64,000 nt of DNA from Aneurinibacillus tyrosinisolvens (GTDB lineage Bacteria > Bacillota > Bacilli > Aneurinibacillales > Aneurinibacillaceae). The translations under genes were made by a program, and so were the position numbers. Below the pieces are notes generated by a model. That model made no database searches and was not told the origin of the DNA. It saw only the letters and a list, made by a program, of their open reading frames with translations. Positions 47,195 through 54,692 of this stretch are shown in pieces; within the stretch, counting starts at the first letter, position 1; each line of letters starts with the position of its first letter. The stretch covers positions 62,001 to 126,000 of the forward strand of contig NZ_BBWZ01000002.1 in NCBI RefSeq assembly GCF_001015055.1. The letters are read 5' to 3'.

Positions 47195-47818
47195 ATGGAG
47201 CACGCAAAAGTATTGGAAGAAAAAGTTGTACCGATTCGGGAGGATAAGGAAGCCGGTGAAGCACCAAAGAAGCAGGCGTCTTTCCCGATTCTCGGCATTC
47301 TCATTATGCTTATTCTACTTGCTCTTGCGGGAAATACCCTGTTTCAGCTGCAGCTCGGCAAGGCGATTCACAGTAAAGCCCAGCAGCTTGATCAAGGCCT
47401 GGTAGAATCAGCCGCACTTTCGGAAAAAATGAATGGTCAACTCGCACTTATTTCTCAATTGAACGAAGCAACGACCAGGCTGAATACGAAACTGGGCAGA
47501 GTCAAAGGCAATACACAGGGAATGCATGGAGAAATTGCACGCCTTGACAAAGTCGTGGCGGGGATCGGTACGGTCGTAGCAAAAATCAATGGCAACACGA
47601 AGGCGACAAAAGAACAGCTTGTGGAAATTAACCGTACTTTAAATGAAAGCGCAGCGATGCTGGACCAAATGGTACAGGTTAATAATGATGTAGCTGGATC
47701 ACTAAAACAGATTCAGTCAGTACAGCGGCAAATTAATGCTAGCTTAAGCCGAATGAATGATAAAACGAAAATTCTGGAACAAACTGCCGTTCTGGAAAAG
47801 TTAAAAATTTTGAAATAG
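47195..47818 (+). CDS. Membrane-anchored helical protein 3 of the cluster
   Basis: At 207 residues, this member differs in having a charged cytoplasmic N-terminus of about 30 residues before its membrane helix (about 31-52). The outer part is a long coiled-coil-like helix with repeated short motifs such as RLNTKLGRVKGN, KINGNTKATKEQ and VNNDVAGSLKQIQ. The start lies one base after the stop of protein 2 and reuses the GGGAGG at the end of that gene, so translation is coupled. The cytoplasmic tail could contact an intracellular partner; that is an inference. Confidence 0.75.
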   Translation: MEHAKVLEEKVVPIREDKEAGEAPKKQASFPILGILIMLILLALAGNTLFQLQLGKAIHSKAQQLDQGLVESAALSEKMNGQLALISQLNEATTRLNTKLGRVKGNTQGMHGEIARLDKVVAGIGTVVAKINGNTKATKEQLVEINRTLNESAAMLDQMVQVNNDVAGSLKQIQSVQRQINASLSRMNDKTKILEQTAVLEKLKILK

Positions 47819-47828
47819 GAGGTGCTCC

Positions 47829-48731
47829 ATGAAAGTATTGCCGGTAAAGAAAAGTGTGGTGACGGTTGTCCTGGCAATCGCGATTATGATGCTTGGATCT
47901 GTCGCTTTGGCTGCCAGCATAAATGAGAAGAAAATGATGAGTGCCATGCATGAATTGGACATTATCGGCCTTACCGATGAACTTGTCGGGCTTACGGGAA
48001 ACATGCTGGATGACACAAACAATCTTTCCGGTAAAATCGGCGAGGTCGGACATAGTCTATCAATGCTCGACGTTCAAAAAGATGAATTGTCAAAACAGGT
48101 GCAGACAAACGGTGAGATTATCGGACAGCTCGATAAGCAGCTTGAATTGAATAAGGAAGCACGCGGATTGATGCAGCAAATCCTCTCCATTCAGGGGGAG
48201 ACACAACAGTTAACAACCAACGTAGCAGGGCAAGCGTCCACTGCAACAGGGCAGGTTGTCAAGACAGCTGATCAATTGGCCGGTGTAGGGACCACGACGG
48301 GACAGATGAACGCATCAACCGTAAAACTCTCAAACCAGCTCGATCAGCTCAACCATGAACTCGGACTTGCGGCTGACAGCTTCCGCCTTGTCGGCAAGTT
48401 AACGGCACTGCTTAATGCGCTTCCAATTCCGGTTGGGGATACGGTACGCAGCGTCGCAAACACAGCCCAAAAAACAGTTCAAAACGCTGGAAAAACAGTG
48501 AACGATCTGGTGAAAAACCCAACGGATGTGAACAAAACGGCAGGAAATGTAGGAAAAACAGTGAATGACACTGTCAGCGGGGTAACCGATACGGTTGGAA
48601 AGGTATTGCCAGGAGTTATTGGAGGGAACAAACAGAAGGAACCAGGCCAGGGTACGGAAAATAAGCAGGAAGAGAGCAAGGGACTGCTCCCTGGACTGAA
48701 ACTCCCGCTGCTGGGCGGCTCCGGCGAATGA
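47829..48731 (+). CDS. Secreted or anchored helical protein 4 with amphipathic repeats
   Basis: This is the largest of the set, 300 residues. Residues 9-29 are a signal-like segment ending ALAAS. A helical region to about residue 190 is followed by a stretch (about 205-265) with an 11-residue-like amphipathic pattern, TVQNAGKTVNDLV and NVGKTVNDTVSGV, similar in texture to LEA or phasin proteins. The tail is Lys/Gln/Glu-rich and ends in a Gly/Leu/Pro segment resembling low-complexity parts of the SLH protein. AGGAGGTG precedes the start, 10 bases after protein 3. No known domain is recognised. Confidence 0.75.
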   Translation: MKVLPVKKSVVTVVLAIAIMMLGSVALAASINEKKMMSAMHELDIIGLTDELVGLTGNMLDDTNNLSGKIGEVGHSLSMLDVQKDELSKQVQTNGEIIGQLDKQLELNKEARGLMQQILSIQGETQQLTTNVAGQASTATGQVVKTADQLAGVGTTTGQMNASTVKLSNQLDQLNHELGLAADSFRLVGKLTALLNALPIPVGDTVRSVANTAQKTVQNAGKTVNDLVKNPTDVNKTAGNVGKTVNDTVSGVTDTVGKVLPGVIGGNKQKEPGQGTENKQEESKGLLPGLKLPLLGGSGE

Positions 48732-48758
48732 GGAAGACAGAAGGAGGGAGGTAAGTTT

Positions 48759-49283
48759 ATGATGGCCATGTTGAAAATCGGCGTGTTCCTTGTGAGCGTT
48801 TTATCGCTGGCTGTCTTTGGCTGGGGGACGTACAACCAGATTAAAGGGCAGGCGGAAACGAATAAAGAAATGAAAAAAGTAGCGCAAAATATTAAAAAGG
48901 CGGACGCCTTAACGAGTATTACAGTTCAAAGCCTCCAACCGCTCGAGGAGACGGCAAAAACGATTCAAACGATGAATGGCGGCTTGACGACTACAGCCAG
49001 GCTGCTTACGGAGATGAACATAGGCCTTGGCAGTGTAACAAAGGGGGAGCAGGTTATTATACAGAACCTCACAGCCCTTAATGGAACAACAAACGGTGTT
49101 CTTTCGCAGTTACAGGCGGTCTCAACAGGAAGCGGAAAGCTGGTGGGAAGTACCGGAAAAATGCAGGGGCAAGTCCAAAGTGAATCTGCTTCCATGCAAG
49201 GCTTGAACGGCCTTACCGATGAATCAATTGCGGAGATGCGCAAGCTGAACAAGAAATTCTCCCTGCTGAGGTCGCTGCCATGA
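48759..49283 (+). CDS. Membrane-anchored helical protein 5 of the cluster
   Basis: At 174 residues, this protein has a membrane helix at about 5-25 and then a helical stalk rich in Thr, Asn, Gln and Leu (ALNGTTNGVLSQLQ, GSTGKMQGQVQSES). GAAGGAGGGAGG lies ahead of two ATG codons (48759 and 48762). The stop overlaps the start of the following 58-codon gene, so that small protein is translated with it. The pattern of a core hydrophobic residue every three to four positions continues from residue 30 almost to the end. Confidence 0.75.
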   Translation: MMAMLKIGVFLVSVLSLAVFGWGTYNQIKGQAETNKEMKKVAQNIKKADALTSITVQSLQPLEETAKTIQTMNGGLTTTARLLTEMNIGLGSVTKGEQVIIQNLTALNGTTNGVLSQLQAVSTGSGKLVGSTGKMQGQVQSESASMQGLNGLTDESIAEMRKLNKKFSLLRSLP

Positions 49284-49456
49284 TCGGAACCGGATTTTTC
49301 ATAACATGTGTGCTCATCATTCTGTTCTCTGTTATTCGTTTCGGTGTCGCTTATTTTCGCGGCGAACCCGGCCATTTGAAGTGGCTCGTCCCTATCCCCG
49401 TAACCGGCGTGGTCTATATTGCCTTCCTGTTTCTTGCATTTTTGATAGGTTGGTAG
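49280..49456 (+). CDS. Small two-helix membrane protein, 58 residues
   Basis: The ATG overlaps the TGA of the preceding gene (ATGA), a strong sign of translation. The product has two hydrophobic segments, about 4-24 and 38-57, joined by a short basic hairpin (YFRGEPGHLKW), so both ends would lie on the same side. No homology is recognised. As the last gene of the cluster it could act as a small membrane adaptor for the helical proteins. The intergenic stretch after it leads to tdk. Confidence 0.65.
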   Translation: MIGTGFFITCVLIILFSVIRFGVAYFRGEPGHLKWLVPIPVTGVVYIAFLFLAFLIGW

Positions 49457-49525
49457 CATACAATTGGTCCTTTCGAAACTTCTTCTTTCGGTTTAATATG
49501 AATAAGTCGGGAGGAGAATGAAGAA

Positions 49526-50122
49526 ATGGCACAGCTATATTTTAGATACGGTACAATGAACAGCGGAAAATCGGTTGAGATTTTGAAGGTTGCCCACAAT
49601 TATGAAGAGCAGGGAAAAAAGGTGATGATTTTCACCTCCATTATCGACAATCGCTATGGCAGAGGATATGTCGCTTCGCGTATTGGAATTAAACGGGAAG
49701 CAACGATCATTGATGATAATACGGACATAAAAAAGCAGGTTACGATGCGTATCGGGGGCCGGCCCGACTGCGTGCTTGTCGATGAAGGCCAGTTTCTCAA
49801 AAAACACCACGTCATTCAACTGACGGAAATCGTCGATGAGCTTGGCATCCCCGTCATCGTATACGGATTGAAAAACGACTTTTCCAACCAGTTATTCGAG
49901 GGCAGTGAGGCGCTTCTGCTGTATGCCGATAAGCTTGAGGAAATTAAAACGATTTGCTGGTTCTGCAACAAAAAAGGAACGATGGTGCTGCGTGTAAAGG
50001 ATGGAATTCCCGTCTATGAAGGAGAGCAAATTCAAGTAGGCGGAAACGACAGCTATATCCCCGTGTGCCGGAAGTGCTATAAACATCCGGCAGGCATGCA
50101 GCTGGACATTGCACTGCCATAG
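49526..50122 (+). CDS. tdk: Thymidine kinase (type II)
   Basis: This salvage enzyme phosphorylates thymidine and is 198 residues long. The P-loop GTMNSGKS is near residue 9 and the catalytic Glu is in VDEGQF near 87. The zinc-binding lasso ligands CWFCNKKG near 146 and [10 protein letters not shown] near 182 are present. GGGAGGAG precedes the ATG. In B. subtilis tdk follows rpmE immediately, so the genes from 42.7 to 49.5 kb are an insertion into that order. A terminator follows. Confidence 0.95.
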   Translation: MAQLYFRYGTMNSGKSVEILKVAHNYEEQGKKVMIFTSIIDNRYGRGYVASRIGIKREATIIDDNTDIKKQVTMRIGGRPDCVLVDEGQFLKKHHVIQLTEIVDELGIPVIVYGLKNDFSNQLFEGSEALLLYADKLEEIKTICWFCNKKGTMVLRVKDGIPVYEGEQIQVGGNDSYIPVCRKCYKHPAGMQLDIALP

Positions 50123-50140
50123 ATATTTTTAATGAGTAGA

Positions 50141-50170
50141 GGGAAGGCACATTTCTGGTGCTTTCCCCTT
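50141..50170 (+). terminator. Terminator of tdk
   Basis: GGGAAGGCAC and GTGCTTTCCC pair with one G-T pair, followed by a CT-rich tail and later TTTTTT. Confidence 0.65.
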
Positions 50171-50200
50171 CCTTATATTTTTTATCTCTTCCTTTGGGAT

Positions 50201-50229
50201 TTGACTCACAAGCAGATCTTGACTATAAT
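50201..50229 (+). promoter_or_regulatory. Promoter of prfA-prmC
   Basis: TTGACT, 17 bases, TATAAT, 40 bases before the prfA start; close to the vegetative consensus. Confidence 0.75.
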
Positions 50230-50268
50230 TATAATGTTAAGCATTTTTGAAATTGAGGTGAAGAAACC

Positions 50269-51342
50269 GTGCTACAGCGATTAGAATCAGTTGTTGAGCG
50301 GTACGACCGACTTACGCATCTTTTATGTGATCCGCAGATTATGAACGATCCGGCGAAACTGCGTGAGTATTCGAAAGAACAATCCGACATAGAAGAAACG
50401 GTACAGGCGTACCGCGAATATAAAGAAACAGTACAGCAGCTCCAGGATGCTAAAGACATGCTGGAAGAAAAGCTGGATGATGAAATGCGGGAAATGGTCA
50501 AGATGGAAGTGAGTGAACTCGAGGAAAAGCGTGATGAACTCGAAGAACGTATCCGTGTTTTACTTCTCCCGAAAGACCCGAACGATGACAAAAACGTTAT
50601 TGTTGAAATCCGAGGCGCGGCAGGCGGCGACGAAGCGGCCCTGTTTGCGGCTGATTTGTACGAAATGTACACCCGCTATGCGGCGAAACACCGCTTTAAA
50701 GTGGAAATTCTTGAAGCGAACTATACCGACATTGGCGGTTACAAAGAGGTTATTTTCTCTGTTAACGGAAAAGGCGCCTACAGTCGCTTGAAGTTTGAGA
50801 GTGGTGCACACCGCGTACAGCGTATTCCTTCCACTGAATCTGGCGGTCGTATTCATACGTCAACGGCTACAGTTGCCGTTCTTCCTGAAGCGGAAGAAGT
50901 CGAAGTGGAAGTGAACGACAATGACATTCGCGTTGACTTGTTCTGCTCCAGCGGCGCCGGCGGACAGAGCGTTAACACAACGAAATCAGCCGTGCGTTTA
51001 ACACACGTACCGACCGGAATCGTTGTTACGTGCCAGGATGAGAAATCACAGCACAAAAATAAAGACAGAGCGATGCGCGTGCTTCGCGCGCGCCTTTTTG
51101 ATAAATTCCAGCAGGAAGCCCAGGCGGAATATGCGGATTTGCGTAAATCAACCGTAGGTACGGGTGACCGGAGTGAACGTATTCGTACGTATAACTTCCC
51201 ACAAAGCCGTATAACGGATCACCGCATTGGCCTGACACTGCATAAGCTCGATCAAGTGCTGAATGGAGAAATGGACGAAATTATCGATGCTCTCATTCTC
51301 CATGATCAGACTGAACTTATGCGGAATGCGGAAGGCGCGTAA
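50269..51342 (+). CDS. prfA: Peptide chain release factor 1
   Basis: RF1 reads UAA and UAG and triggers peptide release. It is 357 residues long from GTG 50269, with GAGGTGAAG nine bases ahead. The catalytic GGQ loop is in [10 protein letters not shown] near residue 230. The codon-recognition region lies around [18 protein letters not shown] near 190, and the helical N-terminal domain fills residues 1-100. prmC, whose product methylates the GGQ glutamine, starts four bases after the stop, the standard pair. Confidence 0.95.
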   Translation: MLQRLESVVERYDRLTHLLCDPQIMNDPAKLREYSKEQSDIEETVQAYREYKETVQQLQDAKDMLEEKLDDEMREMVKMEVSELEEKRDELEERIRVLLLPKDPNDDKNVIVEIRGAAGGDEAALFAADLYEMYTRYAAKHRFKVEILEANYTDIGGYKEVIFSVNGKGAYSRLKFESGAHRVQRIPSTESGGRIHTSTATVAVLPEAEEVEVEVNDNDIRVDLFCSSGAGGQSVNTTKSAVRLTHVPTGIVVTCQDEKSQHKNKDRAMRVLRARLFDKFQQEAQAEYADLRKSTVGTGDRSERIRTYNFPQSRITDHRIGLTLHKLDQVLNGEMDEIIDALILHDQTELMRNAEGA

Positions 51343-51346
51343 TAAA

Positions 51347-52225
51347 ATGAGCACAATGAAGATACGGGAAGCCTTGCAGAAGGCTTCTCGTTTTTTACAG
51401 GAAAAACAAATAGAGGATGCCCTTTTTCTCGCCGAGTATGCCATTCGCTACGTACTGGGCTGGGACCGTACCCGCCTTTTTTCCAACATGTCACAGGAGC
51501 TGGGTGATGCGGAATGGGAAAAGGTACGCGAAGTTATCGAGCGGAGAGCTGCCGGTGAGCCGATGCAATACATTACAGGGGAGCAGGAATTTTATGGGCT
51601 CGATTTTATCGTGAATCCTTCTGTGCTCATCCCGCGTCCGGAGACGGAGCTTCTAGTAGAAGAAATTTTAAATCAGGCAAAGGAATTGTGGCCGGCATCA
51701 GCCCCTCTTTTGGTTGCCGATATTGGGACAGGAAGCGGAGCTATTGCGGTTACCCTGGCTGTTCACGGCAATAATAATTGGACCTATAGAGCCGTCGATA
51801 TTGCACAGGAATCGCTTAATACGGCAAAGCGCAATGCGGAGCGCCACGGTGTAGCGGAGAAAATCGCCTTTCTACAGGGAGATTTGCTCGCTCCTCTGCT
51901 TGATGGACAGCGAAAAGTGGACATTCTTGTATCAAACCCGCCGTATATTCCTTCACATGATGTAACGGAATTGGATACCCAGGTAAAGGACCATGAGCCG
52001 CTCCGGGCGCTTGACGGTGGGGAGGATGGTTTTGATTTCTACCGACGGTTAGTGGCCGGCCTTCCTGCTGTATTGAAGGAAAAAGCGCTTGTCGGCTGGG
52101 AAGTCGGGATTCATCAGGCGGATACGGTTTGCCGGTGGCTGGAAGATACGGGGCTTTTCGAGAGGGTCAATATTGTGAAGGATTTAGCCGGCATCCCTCG
52201 GCATGTACTTGCTGTGCGAAAATAA
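51347..52225 (+). CDS. prmC: Release-factor glutamine N5-methyltransferase
   Basis: PrmC (HemK) methylates the Gln of the GGQ motif in RF1 and RF2. From ATG 51347 it has 292 residues. An N-terminal helical domain (about 1-85) is followed by the SAM-binding domain with VADIGTGSGAIAVTLA near 120 and the NPPY active motif in VSNPPYIPS near 195. PRPETELLVE lies just before the fold. Earlier in-frame ATGs lie inside prfA. ATG 51356 is a possible alternative. Confidence 0.93.
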   Translation: MSTMKIREALQKASRFLQEKQIEDALFLAEYAIRYVLGWDRTRLFSNMSQELGDAEWEKVREVIERRAAGEPMQYITGEQEFYGLDFIVNPSVLIPRPETELLVEEILNQAKELWPASAPLLVADIGTGSGAIAVTLAVHGNNNWTYRAVDIAQESLNTAKRNAERHGVAEKIAFLQGDLLAPLLDGQRKVDILVSNPPYIPSHDVTELDTQVKDHEPLRALDGGEDGFDFYRRLVAGLPAVLKEKALVGWEVGIHQADTVCRWLEDTGLFERVNIVKDLAGIPRHVLAVRK

Positions 52226-52313
52226 AGTTGTAATAAATTGTAAAAATATCCCAAATCCATCTTGTATTCTGTTATAATAATTAAAAGATAATGGACGAGG
52301 AGCTGGTAGGGAA

Positions 52314-52868
52314 ATGAGTGAACAACTCCTGCAGCAAATTCTTGAAAAGTTAAATGATTTAGGCACCGGACAACAGGAACTGGGAAAAGAAATGAATCGT
52401 CGGTTCGAAGAAGTGAACGAAAGATTCGAGCTGGTTGACCGCCGATTTGAAGAAGTAAACGAGAGATTTGAACAGGTTGACCGTCGATTTGAAGAGGTAA
52501 ACGAGAAGTTCGAACAGGTCGACCGAAGGTTTGAAGAGGTAAACCAGAGGTTTGAGCGGGTCGACCGCCGATTTGAAGAAGTAAACGAGAAGTTCGAGCA
52601 GGTCGACCGAAGGTTTGAAGAGGTAAACCAGAGGTTTGAGCGGGTCGACCGCCGATTGGAGACAGTCGATCACCAGTTTGGACAAGTCCATATACGGCTG
52701 GATAAAATCAATCAGCATATTACCGAAATGACAGACGAAATTAGGGTAGTCCGTGAACAGACAGCACAGGCAAGCGAACTGCAGGCCCCAATAAACGACA
52801 TTCAAAAACAGGTCGACGGACTGGAAGTTGACGTCAAAATTCTCAAAAAGATAGTAATCAACCAGTAA
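52314..52868 (+). CDS. Coiled-coil protein built of 14-residue repeats
   Basis: This 184-residue, highly charged soluble protein has no signal or membrane segment. From residue 29 it contains six near-identical 14-residue units of the form RRFEEVNERFEQVD, plus a diverged seventh, giving two heptads per unit with Phe and Val in the core. The C-terminal 80 residues are non-repetitive helix with hydrophobic heptads. Proteins like this in Bacillales are annotated only as hypothetical or apolipophorin/DUF-like. GAGGAGC lies 10 bases or so before the ATG. It sits between prmC and spoIIR. Partner and role are unknown. Confidence 0.8.
   Translation: MSEQLLQQILEKLNDLGTGQQELGKEMNRRFEEVNERFELVDRRFEEVNERFEQVDRRFEEVNEKFEQVDRRFEEVNQRFERVDRRFEEVNEKFEQVDRRFEEVNQRFERVDRRLETVDHQFGQVHIRLDKINQHITEMTDEIRVVREQTAQASELQAPINDIQKQVDGLEVDVKILKKIVINQ
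52398..52649 (+). repeat. Six tandem 42-bp coding repeats
   Basis: Six in-frame 42-bp units encode the 14-residue repeats. Units 3-4 (52482-52565) and 5-6 (52566-52649) form an 84-bp duplication that differs at only about three silent positions, so the array expanded recently by a two-unit step and could vary in length between strains. Confidence 0.85.
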
Positions 52869-52957
52869 AGAAAACTGTAAAACTATCAAATCATGCGTTT
52901 ACCTTTCCCCCTTCCTGCCCATACTGGTGAACAGGGAGAGGAAAGGGTGAGAAAATA

Positions 52958-53572
52958 ATGAAGAAATTTTATCTGCTATTTTTTAGTTTATTTATTTTAC
53001 TAATGAATTGGGAAAGCCAGAAGGAAGTGCTCGCTATTTTTACGCAAAGCGCTGTACCTTCTCAATCGATACGCCTGCGGATTCTTGCGAACAGCGATTC
53101 TCCGGAAGACCAGCAGTTGAAGCGCCAGGTTCGCGACAAGGTTATTGCCTCCGTTGGGAAATGGGCGGACACATCGGATACGCTCGCTAACGCGCGGATT
53201 ATCATAGGCAATCACCTGCCTGAACTGCAAAATCTAGTAAATGAAACAATAAAGGAAAAGGGATTTCAGTACCCGGCCCGCGTCGAATTGACCATGGCGG
53301 ATTTTCCTACTAAAATGTACGGTACGCAGGTTTTCCCTGCAGGAAAATATGAAGCAGTCCGGATTACAATTGGGCAAGCCGAAGGACAAAACTGGTGGTG
53401 TGTACTGTTCCCGCCGCTCTGCTTTGTGGATATCTCCAACGGTGATGCTGTCGCACAAAAGGATAGCGAAAAGACAAAGCAAACTCAAGAAACAAAGCAG
53501 CCCGAAAAGAAGCAGGAAGAACCTCAAGTTCGCTTTTTCCTCGTAGAGTTATTTAACAAAATATTCTCATAA
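52958..53572 (+). CDS. spoIIR: Stage II sporulation signalling protein SpoIIR
   Basis: SpoIIR is secreted from the forespore into the intermembrane space and activates the protease SpoIIGA, which processes pro-sigma-E in the mother cell. It is 204 residues long with an N-terminal signal-type segment (about 3-20). The family core has SIRLRILANSDSPEDQQLKRQVRD, written here as two overlapping parts SIRLRILANSD and DSPEDQQLKRQVRD, and the NWWCVLFPPLCFVD segment near residue 147. A Lys/Gln-rich linker precedes a hydrophobic C-terminus. GGGAGAGGAAAGGG lies upstream. Its oriC-proximal location is known to matter for timing in B. subtilis. Confidence 0.93.
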   Translation: MKKFYLLFFSLFILLMNWESQKEVLAIFTQSAVPSQSIRLRILANSDSPEDQQLKRQVRDKVIASVGKWADTSDTLANARIIIGNHLPELQNLVNETIKEKGFQYPARVELTMADFPTKMYGTQVFPAGKYEAVRITIGQAEGQNWWCVLFPPLCFVDISNGDAVAQKDSEKTKQTQETKQPEKKQEEPQVRFFLVELFNKIFS

Positions 53573-53587
53573 AATTTAATTGTAAAC

Positions 53588-53630
53588 AGTAAACAACTCT
53601 GCCGGGCAGGCAGGGTTGTTTACTGCTTTT
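53588..53630 (+). terminator. Terminator of spoIIR
   Basis: AGTAAACAAC plus CTGCC pairs with GGCAG plus GTTGTTTACT, with a single opposed mismatch, followed by GCTTTT. Confidence 0.8.
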
Positions 53631-53678
53631 AAAGGAATTTGTACAATAGCCCACGAATAAAAGGACGAGGTGAATTTG

Positions 53679-53813
53679 ATGGATGCTTTTATTAGCACGG
53701 TTGTATTTATAGTCTCAGGTTTCTTAGCTTATTTTTGGTTACAATCCTTGGGTGTAAATCCTGTAGTTAAACATACAGTTCCTGAATTTACAGCTATCTC
53801 TGCACTGCTTTAG
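53679..53813 (+). CDS. Small membrane protein, possibly cut short by a TAG
   Basis: The ATG at 53679 follows ACGAGGTGA closely and opens a 44-codon frame with one hydrophobic helix (about residues 6-22, ending FWLQSLG). After the TAG at 53811 the same frame stays open for another 36 codons to 53924, encoding a second hydrophobic helix, and a terminator hairpin overlaps that second stop. The whole may be an 81-codon two-helix protein gene with a nonsense mutation, or two adjacent small frames. I do not recognise it. Confidence 0.45.
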   Translation: MDAFISTVVFIVSGFLAYFWLQSLGVNPVVKHTVPEFTAISALL

Positions 53814-53913
53814 CTGCCCGTATCAACTGTGTCATTAATATTTTATAATATCTTTTCTTACACCATTAGCCTTGTTTATCCGTTGCAAGCAATCTGGTAT
53901 ATGAGTGCTTCAA

Positions 53914-53937
53914 AGCATCCGTAGGGTGCTTTTTCTT
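53914..53937 (+). terminator. Terminator after the small membrane frame
   Basis: AGCATCC and GGGTGCT pair (one G-T) around GTA and are followed by TTTTCTTTT. Confidence 0.75.
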
Positions 53938-54049
53938 TTGTGTAATGTTACAACCGAACCAGTGAAACGTAAGCGTACACTTAACGCTTTATCTAATGTC
54001 ATTTCACAGGTTGGCTCGCAACGTTAAAAATTCGCGTTACAGAAGGAGC

Positions 54050-54087
54050 ATAATCCCCCCTGCCGAATGGGTAGTAGGGGGGATTAT
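54050..54087 (+). promoter_or_regulatory. Hairpin hiding the ribosome binding site of a small membrane gene
   Basis: ATAATCCCCCCT (54050-54061) and AGGGGGGATTAT (54076-54087) form a perfect 12-bp stem with a 14-base loop. The G-run arm is the only ribosome-binding-like sequence for ATG 54089, one base later, so the structure would block its translation unless opened. Confidence 0.55.
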
Positions 54088-54088
54088 C

Positions 54089-54289
54089 ATGATTTTGGGA
54101 AAGGCACTAGATCTTAAAGCGGATGTCGGTTTATTGAATACGTTAGCTTTGAAGTTATGTATATGGCTTGTTGGACTTATTATTTTTATTACTATTGTCG
54201 AATTGTTTGTACCTAAATGGCTCCGAGGCATTACTCATGCTGCTACACTGCTTTTTGGGATTTATGTGTTCTCTGTTTGGGTTAGTTAA
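54089..54289 (+). CDS. Small membrane protein, 66 residues
   Basis: The frame from ATG 54089 encodes two hydrophobic segments, about residues 15-38 and 46-65, joined by VPKWLRGITH. An in-frame ATG at 53996 has no ribosome binding site and would read through the hairpin at 54050-54087. It is followed by a terminator whose stem begins at the stop codon. Nothing in it is recognised; holin-like or toxin-like small membrane proteins have this shape, but there is no direct evidence for either. Confidence 0.55.
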   Translation: MILGKALDLKADVGLLNTLALKLCIWLVGLIIFITIVELFVPKWLRGITHAATLLFGIYVFSVWVS

Positions 54290-54312
54290 GCATCCTTCGG
54301 GGTGCTTTTATT
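54289..54312 (+). terminator. Terminator with UUCG loop
   Basis: AGCATCC and GGGTGCT enclose TTCG and are followed by TTTATTTTC. The stem sequence is the same as in the terminator at 53914-53937. Confidence 0.8.
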
Positions 54313-54387
54313 TTCGGACCAGAAAGTATATGCTGCTTTAAAGTCATAAAGCAGGATTTCTTCCATGGGACCGTGATGTTTTCCCCA

Positions 54388-54692
54388 CTATACACAACTC
54401 ATCAACCGCATTTATCAACAAGTTATTCACATTATGTGGATAAGTGTGCAGTTGCAATCAAAATAAAGACAGGCTATAACTAAAAAGAGTATATTTCTAG
54501 TAGAATTGAGGATTTTACCATGAACCAAAAAACAAAATACTGGCATGTGGATAATACTGTGGACGATTGGCTTGCTTATCCACAAGCTCAGCAGGCAGTA
54601 AAAGAAGCCGCGGAGTTACTACAGCGAAATGAACTGGTTGCTTTTCCGACCGAAACGGTATATGGCCTCGGCGGAAACGGCCTTGTGGATAA
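54388..54692. promoter_or_regulatory. DnaA-box cluster across the start of ywlC
   Basis: Four perfect nine-base boxes are visible: TGTGGATAA at 54435-54443, 54546-54554 and 54684-54692, and TTATCCACA at 54576-54584. TTATTCACA at 54423-54431 also fits the consensus, and TTATCAACA (54412) and CTATACACA (54388) differ by one base. In B. subtilis a DnaA-box cluster at ywlC binds DnaA and ywlC is a DnaA-responsive gene. The cluster here is spread over the upstream region and the first 170 bases of the gene. Confidence 0.8.

Noticed and set aside
52398-52649. CRISPR-like array
   Set aside because: The repeats are directly adjacent 42-bp coding units without unique spacers, all in one reading frame.
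52359-52889. A 176-codon minus-strand frame opposite the repeat protein
   Set aside because: The repeat makes several frames open at once; the plus-strand frame has the ribosome binding site and coiled-coil logic.
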